Of a stretch of DNA of 64,000 nucleotides, positions 53,481 through 62,086 are shown piece by piece; positions within the stretch are counted from its first letter, which is position 1; each line of letters starts with the position of its first letter. The stretch comes from JACVRW01 sp963771715 (GTDB taxonomy: Bacteria > Actinomycetota > Thermoleophilia > Solirubrobacterales > Thermoleophilaceae): the NCBI GenBank assembly GCA_963771715.1, contig CAVYUQ010000003.1, positions 310,001-374,000 on the forward strand. Direction: 5' to 3'. A program made the translations under genes and the position numbers. The notes beneath the pieces are model-generated. The model did not search any database, had not been told where the DNA came from, and saw only the letters and a program-made list of their open reading frames with translations.

Positions 53481-54698
53481 CTAGGCGCCGATCACCTGCT
53501 GGAAGGCGTCGTCCAGCTCCTGCTCCTCCTCCGGCTTGAGCCCCCGGAAGATGAACGTGTCCTCGAGGAACGCGTCATCCGGGAATATCAGCTGGTTGTC
53601 GAAGAACGCCTTGTCGCGCTTGACGAGTATCTCCTTTACGCCCTTAACGGGACAGATGTAGTTCACGTACTCCGCGATGTCGGCCTGGATTTCCGGCTGG
53701 TACACGAAGTCGATGAACTTCTCGGCCGTGAAGGCCTCCGGGGCGCCCACGGGAATCTGCATGTTGTCCGTCCAGAGGTGCCCGCCGGTCTCCGGGACCA
53801 CGAACTGGATGTTCGGATCGTCGGCCTGGAGCTGAACGGCATCGCCGGACCAGCCGATGATCACCCAGGAGTCGCCCTTCGTGATGTCCTTCGTGTACTC
53901 GTTGCCGGTGAAGCCTCGGATCTGTCCCGAGTCGGAGCCCTCGCCGATCTTGTCGATCGCCTCCATGAACTGGTCGACGGTGGCCTTCTCCGGGTCGTGG
54001 CCCAACGAGGCCGCCACCACGCCGACGGTGTCGCGCATCTCGGTCAGCATCGTGACCTTGCCCTTGTAGTCCGGGTCGAACAGGTCGTCCACCGACTTGG
54101 GCTCGCGCTTCACCTTGTCCTTGCGGTAGATGATCCCCGCGATGCCCGACTGCCAGGGCATGGAATAGTCACGCGTGGGGTCGAACGGCGGCGACTTGAG
54201 CCGCTCGATGAGGTTCTCGTTCGCGTTCGGCATGGTGGACTTGTCGAACTTCTGGACGTAGCCGAGGCGGATCATGCGCGCGGCCATCCAGTCGGTGACC
54301 ACGTGGATGTCACGGCCGCCGGAGTTCCCCTGGTCGTACTGCTGGCGGACCTTGCCGAAGAACTCGGTGTTGTCGTTTACCTCCTCGACGTACTTGACCT
54401 TCGGCTTGCCGTCGTACGCCTCCTGGAATTCCTTGAGGGTGCCGTGGTCCTCCTCGATGTAGAGCGGCCAGTTGGCGATGTAAAGCGAACTGCCGATCTT
54501 CCCCTTGGGGATGACCTCCTCCGACGCGGCCTTGTCGTCGCCGCCCCCCGACTCGTCGGTCCCGCACGCCGCCAGGTACGCGAGCGCAGAGGCGCTCAGG
54601 GCACCGGCAGCGCCGCGCTGGAGCATGCGCCGGCGCGTGAGCGGGTTGCGCAGCAGCCGCTCGAAATAGCGGTCCAGGTCGTCGTTCATTGGCGTCAC
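53481..54698 (-). CDS. potD: Polyamine-type substrate-binding lipoprotein (second system, possible Tat export)
   Basis: 405 residues. The N-terminus has LTRRRMLQRGAAGALSASAL then LAAC, that is a twin-arginine-like signal combined with a lipobox (Cys ~45). The mature fold is PotD/PotF-like (SLYIANWPLYIEEDHGTLKE; VVTDWMAARMIRLGYVQKFD; GWSGDAVQLQADDPNIQFVV). The segment WPLYIEE corresponds to the ligand-side loop of spermidine receptors, with Trp and acidic residues suited to amines. GTG at 54698 overlaps potA; an ATG at 54689 is possible. Ligand not proven. Confidence 0.93.
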   Translation of the reverse strand: MTPMNDDLDRYFERLLRNPLTRRRMLQRGAAGALSASALAYLAACGTDESGGGDDKAASEEVIPKGKIGSSLYIANWPLYIEEDHGTLKEFQEAYDGKPKVKYVEEVNDNTEFFGKVRQQYDQGNSGGRDIHVVTDWMAARMIRLGYVQKFDKSTMPNANENLIERLKSPPFDPTRDYSMPWQSGIAGIIYRKDKVKREPKSVDDLFDPDYKGKVTMLTEMRDTVGVVAASLGHDPEKATVDQFMEAIDKIGEGSDSGQIRGFTGNEYTKDITKGDSWVIIGWSGDAVQLQADDPNIQFVVPETGGHLWTDNMQIPVGAPEAFTAEKFIDFVYQPEIQADIAEYVNYICPVKGVKEILVKRDKAFFDNQLIFPDDAFLEDTFIFRGLKPEEEQELDDAFQQVIGA

Positions 54699-55828
54699 TC
54701 CGATGTTCCTTCCCTCACGATGTGGATGTTCTCGTCCGACCAGCTCAACCTGGCCGCATCACCGGCCGCCGGCAGGTCCCGGCGTGCCTCTGCGTCGGCA
54801 TTGGGCACCAACACGGTCATGCGCGTGCCGTCTCCAAGCTTTACGACCATCTGCGTGGCTGTGCCTAGATACAACGAGCTCTCCACCTGCCCCTCCACGC
54901 TGGGGCGGCTGCCTTCGGCCGGGGCTCCGGCCTCCTGAAGCTCGAGCTTCTCCGGGCGCACCACCGCGTGCGCCCGCTCTCCGGTCTTCACGCCGCCCGA
55001 GTCCAGCGCCTTCACGGTGGGACCAGCGTCCAGGCGCATCTGCGTGCCGGCGCCGTTGCTCGACACGACCTCGCCGGGCATCAGGTTCGAGACGCCTATG
55101 AAGCCGGCGACGAAGGTGGTGCCGGGGCGCTCGTAGACCGTCTCGGGGTCCGCCACCTGCTCGACCACGCCCCTGTTCATGACCGCGATGCGGTCGGACA
55201 TGGTGAGCGCCTCCTCCTGATCGTGGGTCACGTAGACGAACGTGATGCCCACGTCGCGCTGGATCCGCTTCAGCTCCACCTGGAGCTGCTTGCGGAGCTT
55301 CAGGTCGAGCGCGCCGAGTGGCTCGTCGAGCAGCAGTACCTCCGGCCGGTTCACGAGCGCGCGCGCGAGGGCCACGCGCTGCTGCTGGCCGCCGGATAGC
55401 TGGGCCGGCCTGCGCTTGGCCTCGGCGGCGAGCCCCACGCGCTCGAGCTCCTCGCCCACGCGGCGCCGGATCTCGTCGCGGTCGACCTTCTGGCGCTCGA
55501 GCCCGAAGGCCACGTTCTTCTCGACGCTGCGGTGCGGGAACAGCGCGTAGCTCTGGAAGACGGTGTTGGTGGGCCGCCTGAAGGCCGGCAGGCTCGTCAC
55601 GTCCTCGCCCGACAGCAGCACGCGGCCCTCGCTCGGGTCCTCGAAGCCGGCGACCATCCGCAGCGTTGTGGTCTTTCCGCAGCCCGACGGGCCCAGCATG
55701 GTGAAGAACTCGCCGCGCGGAATGTCGAGGTCCATTTCGCGCACGGCGGTGAAGTCGCCAAAGCGCTTCGTGACACGCTCGAGCCGGACGCTCGGCGTGT
55801 CAGCGCCCGTTTGGACCTCATGGCTCAT
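54695..55828 (-). CDS. potA: Polyamine-type ABC transporter ATP-binding protein (second system)
   Basis: 377 residues from ATG 55828 (a TTG at 55840 is the alternative). Walker A GPSGCGKTTTLR, Q-loop VFQSYALFPH, signature LSGGQQQRVALARAL, Walker B LLLDEPLGALD and switch VTHDQEEALT; a C-terminal TOBE-type domain (VIGVSNLMPGEVV-like region seen as FIGVSNLMPGEVVSS) follows. First gene of an operon of seven that continues through permeases to an aminotransferase, an enolase-superfamily enzyme and a PLD-like protein. Divergent from the transaminase at 56016. Confidence 0.95.
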   Translation of the reverse strand: MSHEVQTGADTPSVRLERVTKRFGDFTAVREMDLDIPRGEFFTMLGPSGCGKTTTLRMVAGFEDPSEGRVLLSGEDVTSLPAFRRPTNTVFQSYALFPHRSVEKNVAFGLERQKVDRDEIRRRVGEELERVGLAAEAKRRPAQLSGGQQQRVALARALVNRPEVLLLDEPLGALDLKLRKQLQVELKRIQRDVGITFVYVTHDQEEALTMSDRIAVMNRGVVEQVADPETVYERPGTTFVAGFIGVSNLMPGEVVSSNGAGTQMRLDAGPTVKALDSGGVKTGERAHAVVRPEKLELQEAGAPAEGSRPSVEGQVESSLYLGTATQMVVKLGDGTRMTVLVPNADAEARRDLPAAGDAARLSWSDENIHIVREGTSE

Positions 55829-56015
55829 GCTGGTCGGCAACCTATGGCCGAACCGTATCTATGACAAGAGGCGGAATGCCGAAAACACCGTGGCTTAATT
55901 GGACGGAATGGAGCATGCGACAATGCCGCGTTTCACTCCCCGCGCCCTTGTGTCGCTCCAAGAACGCGATACCGTTGTCCATTGCGTCTAGACGTCGTCG
56001 ATTCGAGGAGAAGCA
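55829..56015. promoter_or_regulatory. Divergent regulatory region between the pot-catabolic operon and the transaminase-pucR operon
   Basis: 187 bp with two copies of CGGAATG in direct order (55872-55878 and 55904-55910) and imperfect opposed GACAATG/TTGTC elements (55919-55925 and 55975-55979). It must carry promoters for both operons. The PucR-type regulator encoded at 57423 is the natural candidate to bind here; no published consensus lets me fix the site. Confidence 0.45.
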
Positions 56016-57419
56016 GTGGCCACCACACCCCAGACGGTCTACGAGCCCCATGCCGGGGCTCCGAGCCCGCTCCAGGAGAAGGCACGTCGCCATCTCTGGA
56101 TGCACTTCACCCGGATGGGCGCGTACGACGACGAGCATGAGATCCCGATCATCGTGCGCGGCGAGGGCTCGTACGTCTACGACGAGCACGACAAGCGCTA
56201 CCTCGACGGACTCTCCGCGCTCTTCTGCGTGAACGCCGGACACGGCCGCGCCGAGCTCGGCGAGGCCGCCGCCGAGCAGGCCAAGCAGCTCGGCTTCTAC
56301 ACGAACTGGAGCTACGCGCACCCGAAGGCGATCGAGCTGGCCGAGCGGATCGCGAACCTCGCTCCCGGCGACCTCAACCGCGTGTTCTTCACCTCGGGCG
56401 GCTCCGAGGCGGTCGAGTCCGCCTGGAAGCTGTCGCGCCAGTACCACAAGCTCACCGGCAACCCCAACAAGACGAAGATCATCGCGCGCGAGACGGCCTA
56501 CCACGGCACGACCTTCGGCGCGATCTCGATCACGGGCATCACGCCGCTCCGCACACCGTTCGAGCCGCTCGTGCCGGGCGCCTTCCACGTGGCCAACACG
56601 AACTCCTACCGTTGGTCCGAGGAGCGCGACCCGCTCTGGGCCGCGGACGAGATCGAGCACGCGATCGAGTTCCAGGGGCCGGAAACCGTGGCGGCCGTGA
56701 TCCTCGAGCCGGTGCAGAACTCGGGCGGCTGCTTCGTGCCGCAGGACGGCTACTGGCAGCGGGTGCGCGAGATCTGCGACAAGCACAACGTCCTGCTGAT
56801 CGCCGACGAGGTGATCTGCTCCTGGGGCCGCCTCGGGCACTACTTCGGCGTCGAGCGCTTCAACGTCGTGCCCGACGTGATCACGACGGCGAAGGGGCTG
56901 ACCTCCTCCTACTCGCCGATGGGCGCCGTGATCGTGTCCGACCGCGTGGCGGACCCGTTCATGGCCGATACGAGGAACTTCACCCACGGGATCACGTTCG
57001 GCGGGCACCCGGTATCCGCCGCCGTGGCCCTCGCGAACCTCGACATCTTCGAGCGCGAGGACCTCTGCGGGCACGTGCTCGAGAAGGAGGGCGAGTTCCG
57101 CGGCATGCTCGACAAGCTCAGGGAGGACCTGCCGATCGTTGGGGATGTGCGCGGTGCCGGCTACTTCCAGGCGCTCGAGCTCGTCAAGGACAAGGAGACC
57201 AAGGAGAGCTTCTCCGACGAGGAGGGCGAGGAGCTCCTGCGCGGCTTCATGTCGGGCGAGCTCTTCAAGAACGGGCTGATCTGCCGCGCGGACGACCGCG
57301 GCGACCCCGTGATCCAACTCTCGCCGCCGCTGATCGCGGACAGCGAGGAATTCGAGATCATCGACCGGGTCCTGCGACAGGTGCTCACGGAGGCCTGGGA
57401 CCGGATCGTGCGCCACTGA
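56016..57419 (+). CDS. Class III aminotransferase (putrescine/GABA/beta-alanine-pyruvate type)
   Basis: 467-residue PLP enzyme. Hallmarks: VFFTSGGSEAVESAWKLSRQ, ETAYHGTTFGAISITGI, LLIADEVICSWGRLGHYFGV and VITTAKGLTSSYSPMGAV with the Schiff-base Lys in TTAKG, then GITFGGHPVSAAVALAN. This belongs to the omega-aminotransferase group that transfers a terminal amine of putrescine, GABA or beta-alanine to pyruvate. Alanine dehydrogenase downstream would recycle the alanine formed. GTG at 56016 with GAGGAGAAG upstream. First gene of a rightward operon. Confidence 0.93.
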   Translation: MATTPQTVYEPHAGAPSPLQEKARRHLWMHFTRMGAYDDEHEIPIIVRGEGSYVYDEHDKRYLDGLSALFCVNAGHGRAELGEAAAEQAKQLGFYTNWSYAHPKAIELAERIANLAPGDLNRVFFTSGGSEAVESAWKLSRQYHKLTGNPNKTKIIARETAYHGTTFGAISITGITPLRTPFEPLVPGAFHVANTNSYRWSEERDPLWAADEIEHAIEFQGPETVAAVILEPVQNSGGCFVPQDGYWQRVREICDKHNVLLIADEVICSWGRLGHYFGVERFNVVPDVITTAKGLTSSYSPMGAVIVSDRVADPFMADTRNFTHGITFGGHPVSAAVALANLDIFEREDLCGHVLEKEGEFRGMLDKLREDLPIVGDVRGAGYFQALELVKDKETKESFSDEEGEELLRGFMSGELFKNGLICRADDRGDPVIQLSPPLIADSEEFEIIDRVLRQVLTEAWDRIVRH

Positions 57420-57422
57420 GCC

Positions 57423-59009
57423 ATGCTCACCGTACGAGGGCTCGTGTCCGAGATGGGGCTCGAGCTCACGACGGGCGACGCGGGGGCTGACGCACCCGTC
57501 CGCTGGGTGCACATCTCCGAGCTGCCCAACCCGACGCCCTGGCTGTCGGGCGGTGAGCTGCTTCTGACCACCGGGATCCAGCTCGACACCGACGAGCGCC
57601 AGCGCGAGTTCGCACGCCTGCTGTCGGGGCACCACCTGTCGGGGCTCGGGTTCGGGACGGGTTTCGACCATAAGCAGGTGCCCCCCGCGCTCGTGGAGGA
57701 GGCCGGCGAGCTCGGCTTCCCGGTGTTCGAGGTGCCCTACGAGCTGCCGTTCATCGCGCTCACGGAGAAGGCGTTCACCCGGCTGGTGAACGAGCAGTAC
57801 GAGGTGCTCCAGCGCGGCATCGCTATCCACAAGCGCCTCGAGCGGCTCGTGCTCGAGGAGAGCGGCCTCGACGAGTTGGTGCGCGCCCTGGCGGCCGCCA
57901 CCGGCGGCGCGGTCTGCGTGCTCTCGGGGCGCGGGGAGACGATCTCCTCCAAGGCGTTCCGGCGCCCGGTGCCGGAGTCGGCCCTCGAGCAGGTCCGCGA
58001 GGAGGTCGTCCGGCGCAGCGAGGAGCTCAGCGCCGGCACGGCGCGCGCGTCGGAGAACGCCGAGTTCGCGCCCGACCATCCGGATATCGCGGGCCGTTCG
58101 CTCGTGTTGCCAATCTCGCTGCGCGGCCGCGGAGCGCCGCAGGCGTGGCTCGTGGCCGCGCGCGACACCGGCGGCCTCGGCGACTTCGAGCGGCTCATCC
58201 TCCAGCAGGCCGTGACCGTCGTGGCACTCGAGCTGATGCGCCAGCGCGCGATGCGCGACACCGAGCGGCGCCTGGCGGGCGACGTGCTCGCGGAGGCGCT
58301 CACCGGCCGCCTGTCCGAAGAGGAGCTGGCCATGCGGCTGCGCCCCTTCGGGATCGGCCACAGCGCCGCCGTGCTGGTGTTCTCCGGGCAGGACGGCGCC
58401 CCGGCGCCGCAGGCCGAGGGCGAACTCGACCGCTTCCTGGCCGACGCCGGCGTGGGCGCGCTCGTGGCCACGCGTGACCGGCTGCTGTGCGCCGTGGTGG
58501 ACGCGCGCGACGATCTCGACACGGTCGCGCTGGCATCCCGGGCGCGGGACACGATCGCCGGCGAGGCCGCGGCGCTGCGGGCAGCCGCTTCGCGTGCGGC
58601 GCCCGTGGGCTCGCTGCGGCGCACGTTCCACGAGGCCCGCTGCGCCCTGGAGGCGGCGGCGCTCGCCAACGGCTCCTCCCCTGCCGTGGCCTCGTACCGG
58701 GACCTGGGCGCCTTCCAGCTCCTGCTCTCGCTCCAGGACGACGACGCGCTGCGCCTCTACTGCGACAGCGTACTCGGGCCGCTGGAGGACGCGAGCGGGG
58801 AGTACGGCGACGAGCTGATCCGTTCGCTGGAGGCTTTCATCGAGCAGAACGGCCAGTGGGAGAAGGCGGCGCGCGAGCTGTACTGCCACCGGCATACGCT
58901 GCGCTATCGAATCAGGCGGGTCGAGCAGCTCACGGGCCGTGACCTCTCGAATGCCCGCGACCGGATCGAGTTCTGGCTTGCGCTGCGAGCCCGAGAGTTA
59001 GTGACTTAG
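57423..59009 (+). CDS. PucR-family transcriptional regulator
   Basis: 528 residues. N-terminal PucR sensor domain (LTVRGLVSEMGLELTTGDAG to GLGFGTGFDHKQVPPALVEE, ~1-125), a GGDEF-like/CdaR middle, and a C-terminal helix-turn-helix: LIRSLEAFIEQNGQWEKAAR followed by ELYCHRHTLRYRIRRVEQLT. Such regulators control purine, amine and amino-acid catabolism in response to a small ligand. It starts 3 nt after the transaminase stop and is followed by ald, so it sits inside the operon it probably controls, and may also act on the divergent pot operon. Confidence 0.93.
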   Translation: MLTVRGLVSEMGLELTTGDAGADAPVRWVHISELPNPTPWLSGGELLLTTGIQLDTDERQREFARLLSGHHLSGLGFGTGFDHKQVPPALVEEAGELGFPVFEVPYELPFIALTEKAFTRLVNEQYEVLQRGIAIHKRLERLVLEESGLDELVRALAAATGGAVCVLSGRGETISSKAFRRPVPESALEQVREEVVRRSEELSAGTARASENAEFAPDHPDIAGRSLVLPISLRGRGAPQAWLVAARDTGGLGDFERLILQQAVTVVALELMRQRAMRDTERRLAGDVLAEALTGRLSEEELAMRLRPFGIGHSAAVLVFSGQDGAPAPQAEGELDRFLADAGVGALVATRDRLLCAVVDARDDLDTVALASRARDTIAGEAAALRAAASRAAPVGSLRRTFHEARCALEAAALANGSSPAVASYRDLGAFQLLLSLQDDDALRLYCDSVLGPLEDASGEYGDELIRSLEAFIEQNGQWEKAARELYCHRHTLRYRIRRVEQLTGRDLSNARDRIEFWLALRARELVT

Positions 59010-59027
59010 AGCGGAGGACGTGACGGC

Positions 59028-60152
59028 ATGAAGGTCGGGGTTCCGACGGAGATCAAGACGGACGAGTACCGCGTGTCCCTCACGCCCGCGGGGGTGAGGG
59101 AGCTCGTCGAGAACGGGCACGAGGTGGTGATCCAGTCCGAGGCGGGCGTGGGCAGCACGATCCCGGACGACGAGTACGTCGCGCAGGGCGCGCGCATCGT
59201 CCCGGACGCGCAGTCGGTGTTCGACGAGGCGGAGATGATCCTCGGCGTCAAGGAGCCGCAGCCGCAGGAGGTCGAGATGCTGCGGCCCGACCACCTGCTG
59301 TTCACGTACCTGCACCTGGCGCCCGACCCCGAGTTGACGAAGGGTCTTGCGGACTCCGGGGCCACGTGCGTGGCCTACGAGACCGTCGTGGACGAGCAGG
59401 GCCGGCTGCCGCTGCTCGCGCCGATGAGCGAGGTGGCCGGCAAGATCGCCACGCAGGCGGGAGCGTTCTTCCTCGAGCGCCCGCTCGGGGGGCGCGGCGT
59501 GCTGCTCGGCGGCGTGCCGGGCGTGGCCGCCGCGACGGTGATGATCATCGGCGGCGGCGTGGTCGGCCAGAACGCGGCGTTCATCGCTATCGGCATGGAG
59601 GCCGACGTGTTCGTGTACGACCGCAACATCGACCGCCTGCGTGAGCTCGACATCGGCTTCGGCGGGCGCGCGTCCACCGTCTACTCGTCGACGCTCGCCG
59701 TGGAGGAGATGCTGCCGCGCGCCGACCTCGTGATCGGCGCGGTGCTGATCCACGGCGCCCGGGCGCCCTACGTGGTCAAGCGCAGCCAGCTCGGCATGAT
59801 GAAGAAGCGAGCCGTGCTCGTGGACGTGTCGATCGACCAGGGCGGCTGCTTCGAGACCTCCCGCCCGACCACCCACTCGGATCCCGTCTACGAGGTGGAC
59901 GGGGTGACCCACTACTGCGTCGCGAACATGCCGGGGGCCGTGCCGGTGACCTCCACGTTCGCGCTCACAAACGCGACCCTTCCGTACGTGCTCGCCCTCG
60001 CCGACCACGGGCTCCAGGGCGCGATCGAGAAGCTGCCCGGCCTGCGGCCCGGCGTGAACGTGGCCGGCGGCAAGGTCACGCACCCGGCCGTGGCTGAGGG
60101 CACAGGCATGCCGTATACACCCGTTGAGGATGTCCTGGGCGTCGCTGCCTAG
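59028..60152 (+). CDS. ald: Alanine dehydrogenase
   Basis: 374-residue NAD-dependent enzyme, L-alanine to pyruvate plus ammonia. Conserved: MKVGVPTEIKTDEYRVSLTP (substrate-side Arg and Lys), LFTYLHLAPDPELT with the catalytic His, the NAD loop VMIIGGGVVGQNAAFIAIGM, and DVSIDQGGCFETSRPTTHSD with catalytic Asp. Length matches the family. Position between a pyruvate-type transaminase with its regulator and an aldehyde dehydrogenase suggests it closes a transamination cycle. 18 nt after the regulator. Confidence 0.96.
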   Translation: MKVGVPTEIKTDEYRVSLTPAGVRELVENGHEVVIQSEAGVGSTIPDDEYVAQGARIVPDAQSVFDEAEMILGVKEPQPQEVEMLRPDHLLFTYLHLAPDPELTKGLADSGATCVAYETVVDEQGRLPLLAPMSEVAGKIATQAGAFFLERPLGGRGVLLGGVPGVAAATVMIIGGGVVGQNAAFIAIGMEADVFVYDRNIDRLRELDIGFGGRASTVYSSTLAVEEMLPRADLVIGAVLIHGARAPYVVKRSQLGMMKKRAVLVDVSIDQGGCFETSRPTTHSDPVYEVDGVTHYCVANMPGAVPVTSTFALTNATLPYVLALADHGLQGAIEKLPGLRPGVNVAGGKVTHPAVAEGTGMPYTPVEDVLGVAA

Positions 60153-60173
60153 GCGAGGAGAGAGGACCCGCAC

Positions 60174-61616
60174 ATGGCTACTGCCACAAAGACGAAGCTC
60201 CAGAACTTCATCGACGGCGAGTCGGTGGATGCCGTAGATGGCGCAACCGAAGAGGTGACGAACCCCGCCAACGGCGAGGTGATCGCCGACATGCCGTTGT
60301 CGGGCGAGGAGGACGTGAACCGCGCCGTGGCGGCAGCCAAGGCCGCGTTCGAGGGGTGGTCGACGACGACGCCGAGTGAGCGCGCGACCGCGATGCTGAA
60401 GCTCGCCGACATCCTCGACGAGCACGCCGAGGAGCTGTCGGATCTCGAGGCCGCGGACGCCGGCAAGCCGCGCAACGCGTTTTTCGAGGACGAGATGCCG
60501 GCGGTAAGCGACACGCTGCGCTTCTTCGCAGGCGCGGGCCGTATGCCCGAGGGCCAGGCTTCGGGCGAGTACGCGGCGGGCCGCACGTCGATCATCCGGC
60601 GCGAGCCCGCCGGCGTGGTGGGCCAGATCGCGCCGTGGAACTACCCGCTGATGATGGCCGCCTGGAAGATCGGCCCCGCCCTCGCGGCCGGCTGCACGAT
60701 CGTGCTGAAGCCCGCCGAGACCACGCCGATCACGACGGTGAAGCTCGCCGAGTACGCGGCCGAGGTGCTGCCGAAGGGCGTGCTGAACGTGATCACCGGC
60801 CACGGCCAGCCGGCGGGCTCGTCGCTCGTCACGCACCCCGACATCGACATGGTCTCCCTGACCGGCTCGCCGGAGACCGGCAAGTGGATCGCGAAGGCCG
60901 CGTCGGACTCGCTGAAGCGCGTCCACCTCGAGCTCGGCGGCAAGGCGCCGGTGATCGTGTTCGACGACGTGGACATGTCGACCGCGCTCGAGACGATCGC
61001 GGGCACGGCCCTCTATAACGCCGGCCAGGACTGCACGGCCGCGACGCGCGTGCTTGCCTCGTCGAAGGTCTACGACCAGGTCGTCAGCGGCCTGGCCGAG
61101 GAGGCGAAGGGCTACAAGCTCGGCGACACGTTCGACCCGGACACGACGCTCGGGCCGGTGAACTCGGAGCGGCAGCGCGAGCGCGTGCTCGGATTCCTCG
61201 AGCGCCACGGCAAGGCGGAGATCGTGACCGGTGGCGGCAAGCCGGACCTGCCCGGCTCGTATGTCGAGCCGACGGTCGTCGCCGGCCTCGAGCAGACCGA
61301 CGAGATGATCCAGAACGAGATCTTCGGCCCCGTCATGACCGTCCAGCGGTTCGACGACGAGGCGAAGGCGATCGAGTGGGCCAACGGCACGCGCTACGGG
61401 CTCGCGGCGTCGGTGTGGACGCGCGACATCGGGCGCGCGCACCGGGTCGCGAACGCGATCCGCTTCGGCACCGTGTGGATCAACGACCACATCACGATGG
61501 CGACGGAGATGCCCCACGGCGGCTTCAAGCAGTCCGGCTACGGCAAGGACATGTCGAAGTACGCGCTCGAGGACTACACCATCGTCAAGCATGTGATGGT
61601 GAACCTCGAGACCTAG
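60174..61616 (+). CDS. NAD-dependent aldehyde dehydrogenase (gamma-aminobutyraldehyde-type)
   Basis: 480 residues. Catalytic Cys in YNAGQDCTAATRVL, general base Glu in VHLELGGKAPV, NAD-binding PAGVVGQIAPWNYPLMMAAW and the C-terminal MPHGGFKQSGYGKDMS. The sequence around the Cys (GQDCTA) is common to aminobutyraldehyde/betaine-aldehyde dehydrogenases. With the transaminase at 56016 it could carry out putrescine to 4-aminobutanal to GABA. ATG at 60174 with GGAGAGAGG upstream. The specific aldehyde is inferred from context. Confidence 0.93.
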   Translation: MATATKTKLQNFIDGESVDAVDGATEEVTNPANGEVIADMPLSGEEDVNRAVAAAKAAFEGWSTTTPSERATAMLKLADILDEHAEELSDLEAADAGKPRNAFFEDEMPAVSDTLRFFAGAGRMPEGQASGEYAAGRTSIIRREPAGVVGQIAPWNYPLMMAAWKIGPALAAGCTIVLKPAETTPITTVKLAEYAAEVLPKGVLNVITGHGQPAGSSLVTHPDIDMVSLTGSPETGKWIAKAASDSLKRVHLELGGKAPVIVFDDVDMSTALETIAGTALYNAGQDCTAATRVLASSKVYDQVVSGLAEEAKGYKLGDTFDPDTTLGPVNSERQRERVLGFLERHGKAEIVTGGGKPDLPGSYVEPTVVAGLEQTDEMIQNEIFGPVMTVQRFDDEAKAIEWANGTRYGLAASVWTRDIGRAHRVANAIRFGTVWINDHITMATEMPHGGFKQSGYGKDMSKYALEDYTIVKHVMVNLET

Positions 61617-61683
61617 CTACTCCTTTCTCACGACCTGGCTCCTGGAGATCTCCCGCGAAGCGATCTGGGAGGTCCTCCAGGAC

Positions 61684-62061
61684 GTGGAGCAGTGGCCCGC
61701 CTGGTGGCGCGGCGTCGAGCGCACGCGTGCGCTCGGCAACGACCGCTACCGCGTGGCCTGGCGCAGCCGCATCCCATACGAGCTCGAGTTCGACTTCGAG
61801 GTGGAGCGGACCGACGCTCCCCTGGAGATGCACGGCCGCGCCACCGGCGCGCTGACCGGCACGGGACACTGGCGCCTGTTCGAGCAGGCCGGCGTGACCG
61901 CGGTGCTGTACGACTGGAACGTGCACACGACGAAGCGCTGGATGAACGTGCTCGGGCCGGTAGCCCGCCCGGTCTTCGAGTACAACCACGACATCGTGAT
62001 GCGCTGGGGCGGCCAGGGCCTCGCCGGGCGGCTCGGTTGCAATTTGTTAGCAGCAGGCTGA
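61684..62061 (+). CDS. SRPBCC (polyketide cyclase/START-like) protein, start uncertain
   Basis: 125 residues from GTG 61684, but coding sequence of the family clearly extends further up: SFLTTWLLEISREAIWEVLQ lies in frame from 61621 to the GTG, and the frame is open back to 61603, overlapping the ALDH stop. No ATG, GTG or TTG occurs there, so the true start is non-standard (CTG in LLEIS) or the start was lost to a sequence error. The body has ELEFDFEVERTDAPLEMHGR and WRLFEQAGVTAVLYDWNVHT, typical SRPBCC strands. The ligand is unknown. Confidence 0.75.
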   Translation: MEQWPAWWRGVERTRALGNDRYRVAWRSRIPYELEFDFEVERTDAPLEMHGRATGALTGTGHWRLFEQAGVTAVLYDWNVHTTKRWMNVLGPVARPVFEYNHDIVMRWGGQGLAGRLGCNLLAAG

Positions 62062-62086
62062 GCTTGCGTCCCTAGAGTGCCGGGGC

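Noticed and set aside
55842..58895. A 1017-codon open frame on the minus strand
   Set aside because: It lies antisense to the transaminase and PucR genes, whose protein motifs are unmistakable. The translation is Arg/His/Val-rich low complexity, as expected of a high-GC shadow frame.
58998..61592. An 864-codon open frame on the minus strand
   Set aside because: Antisense to alanine dehydrogenase and aldehyde dehydrogenase, with no recognisable domain; a codon-bias shadow.
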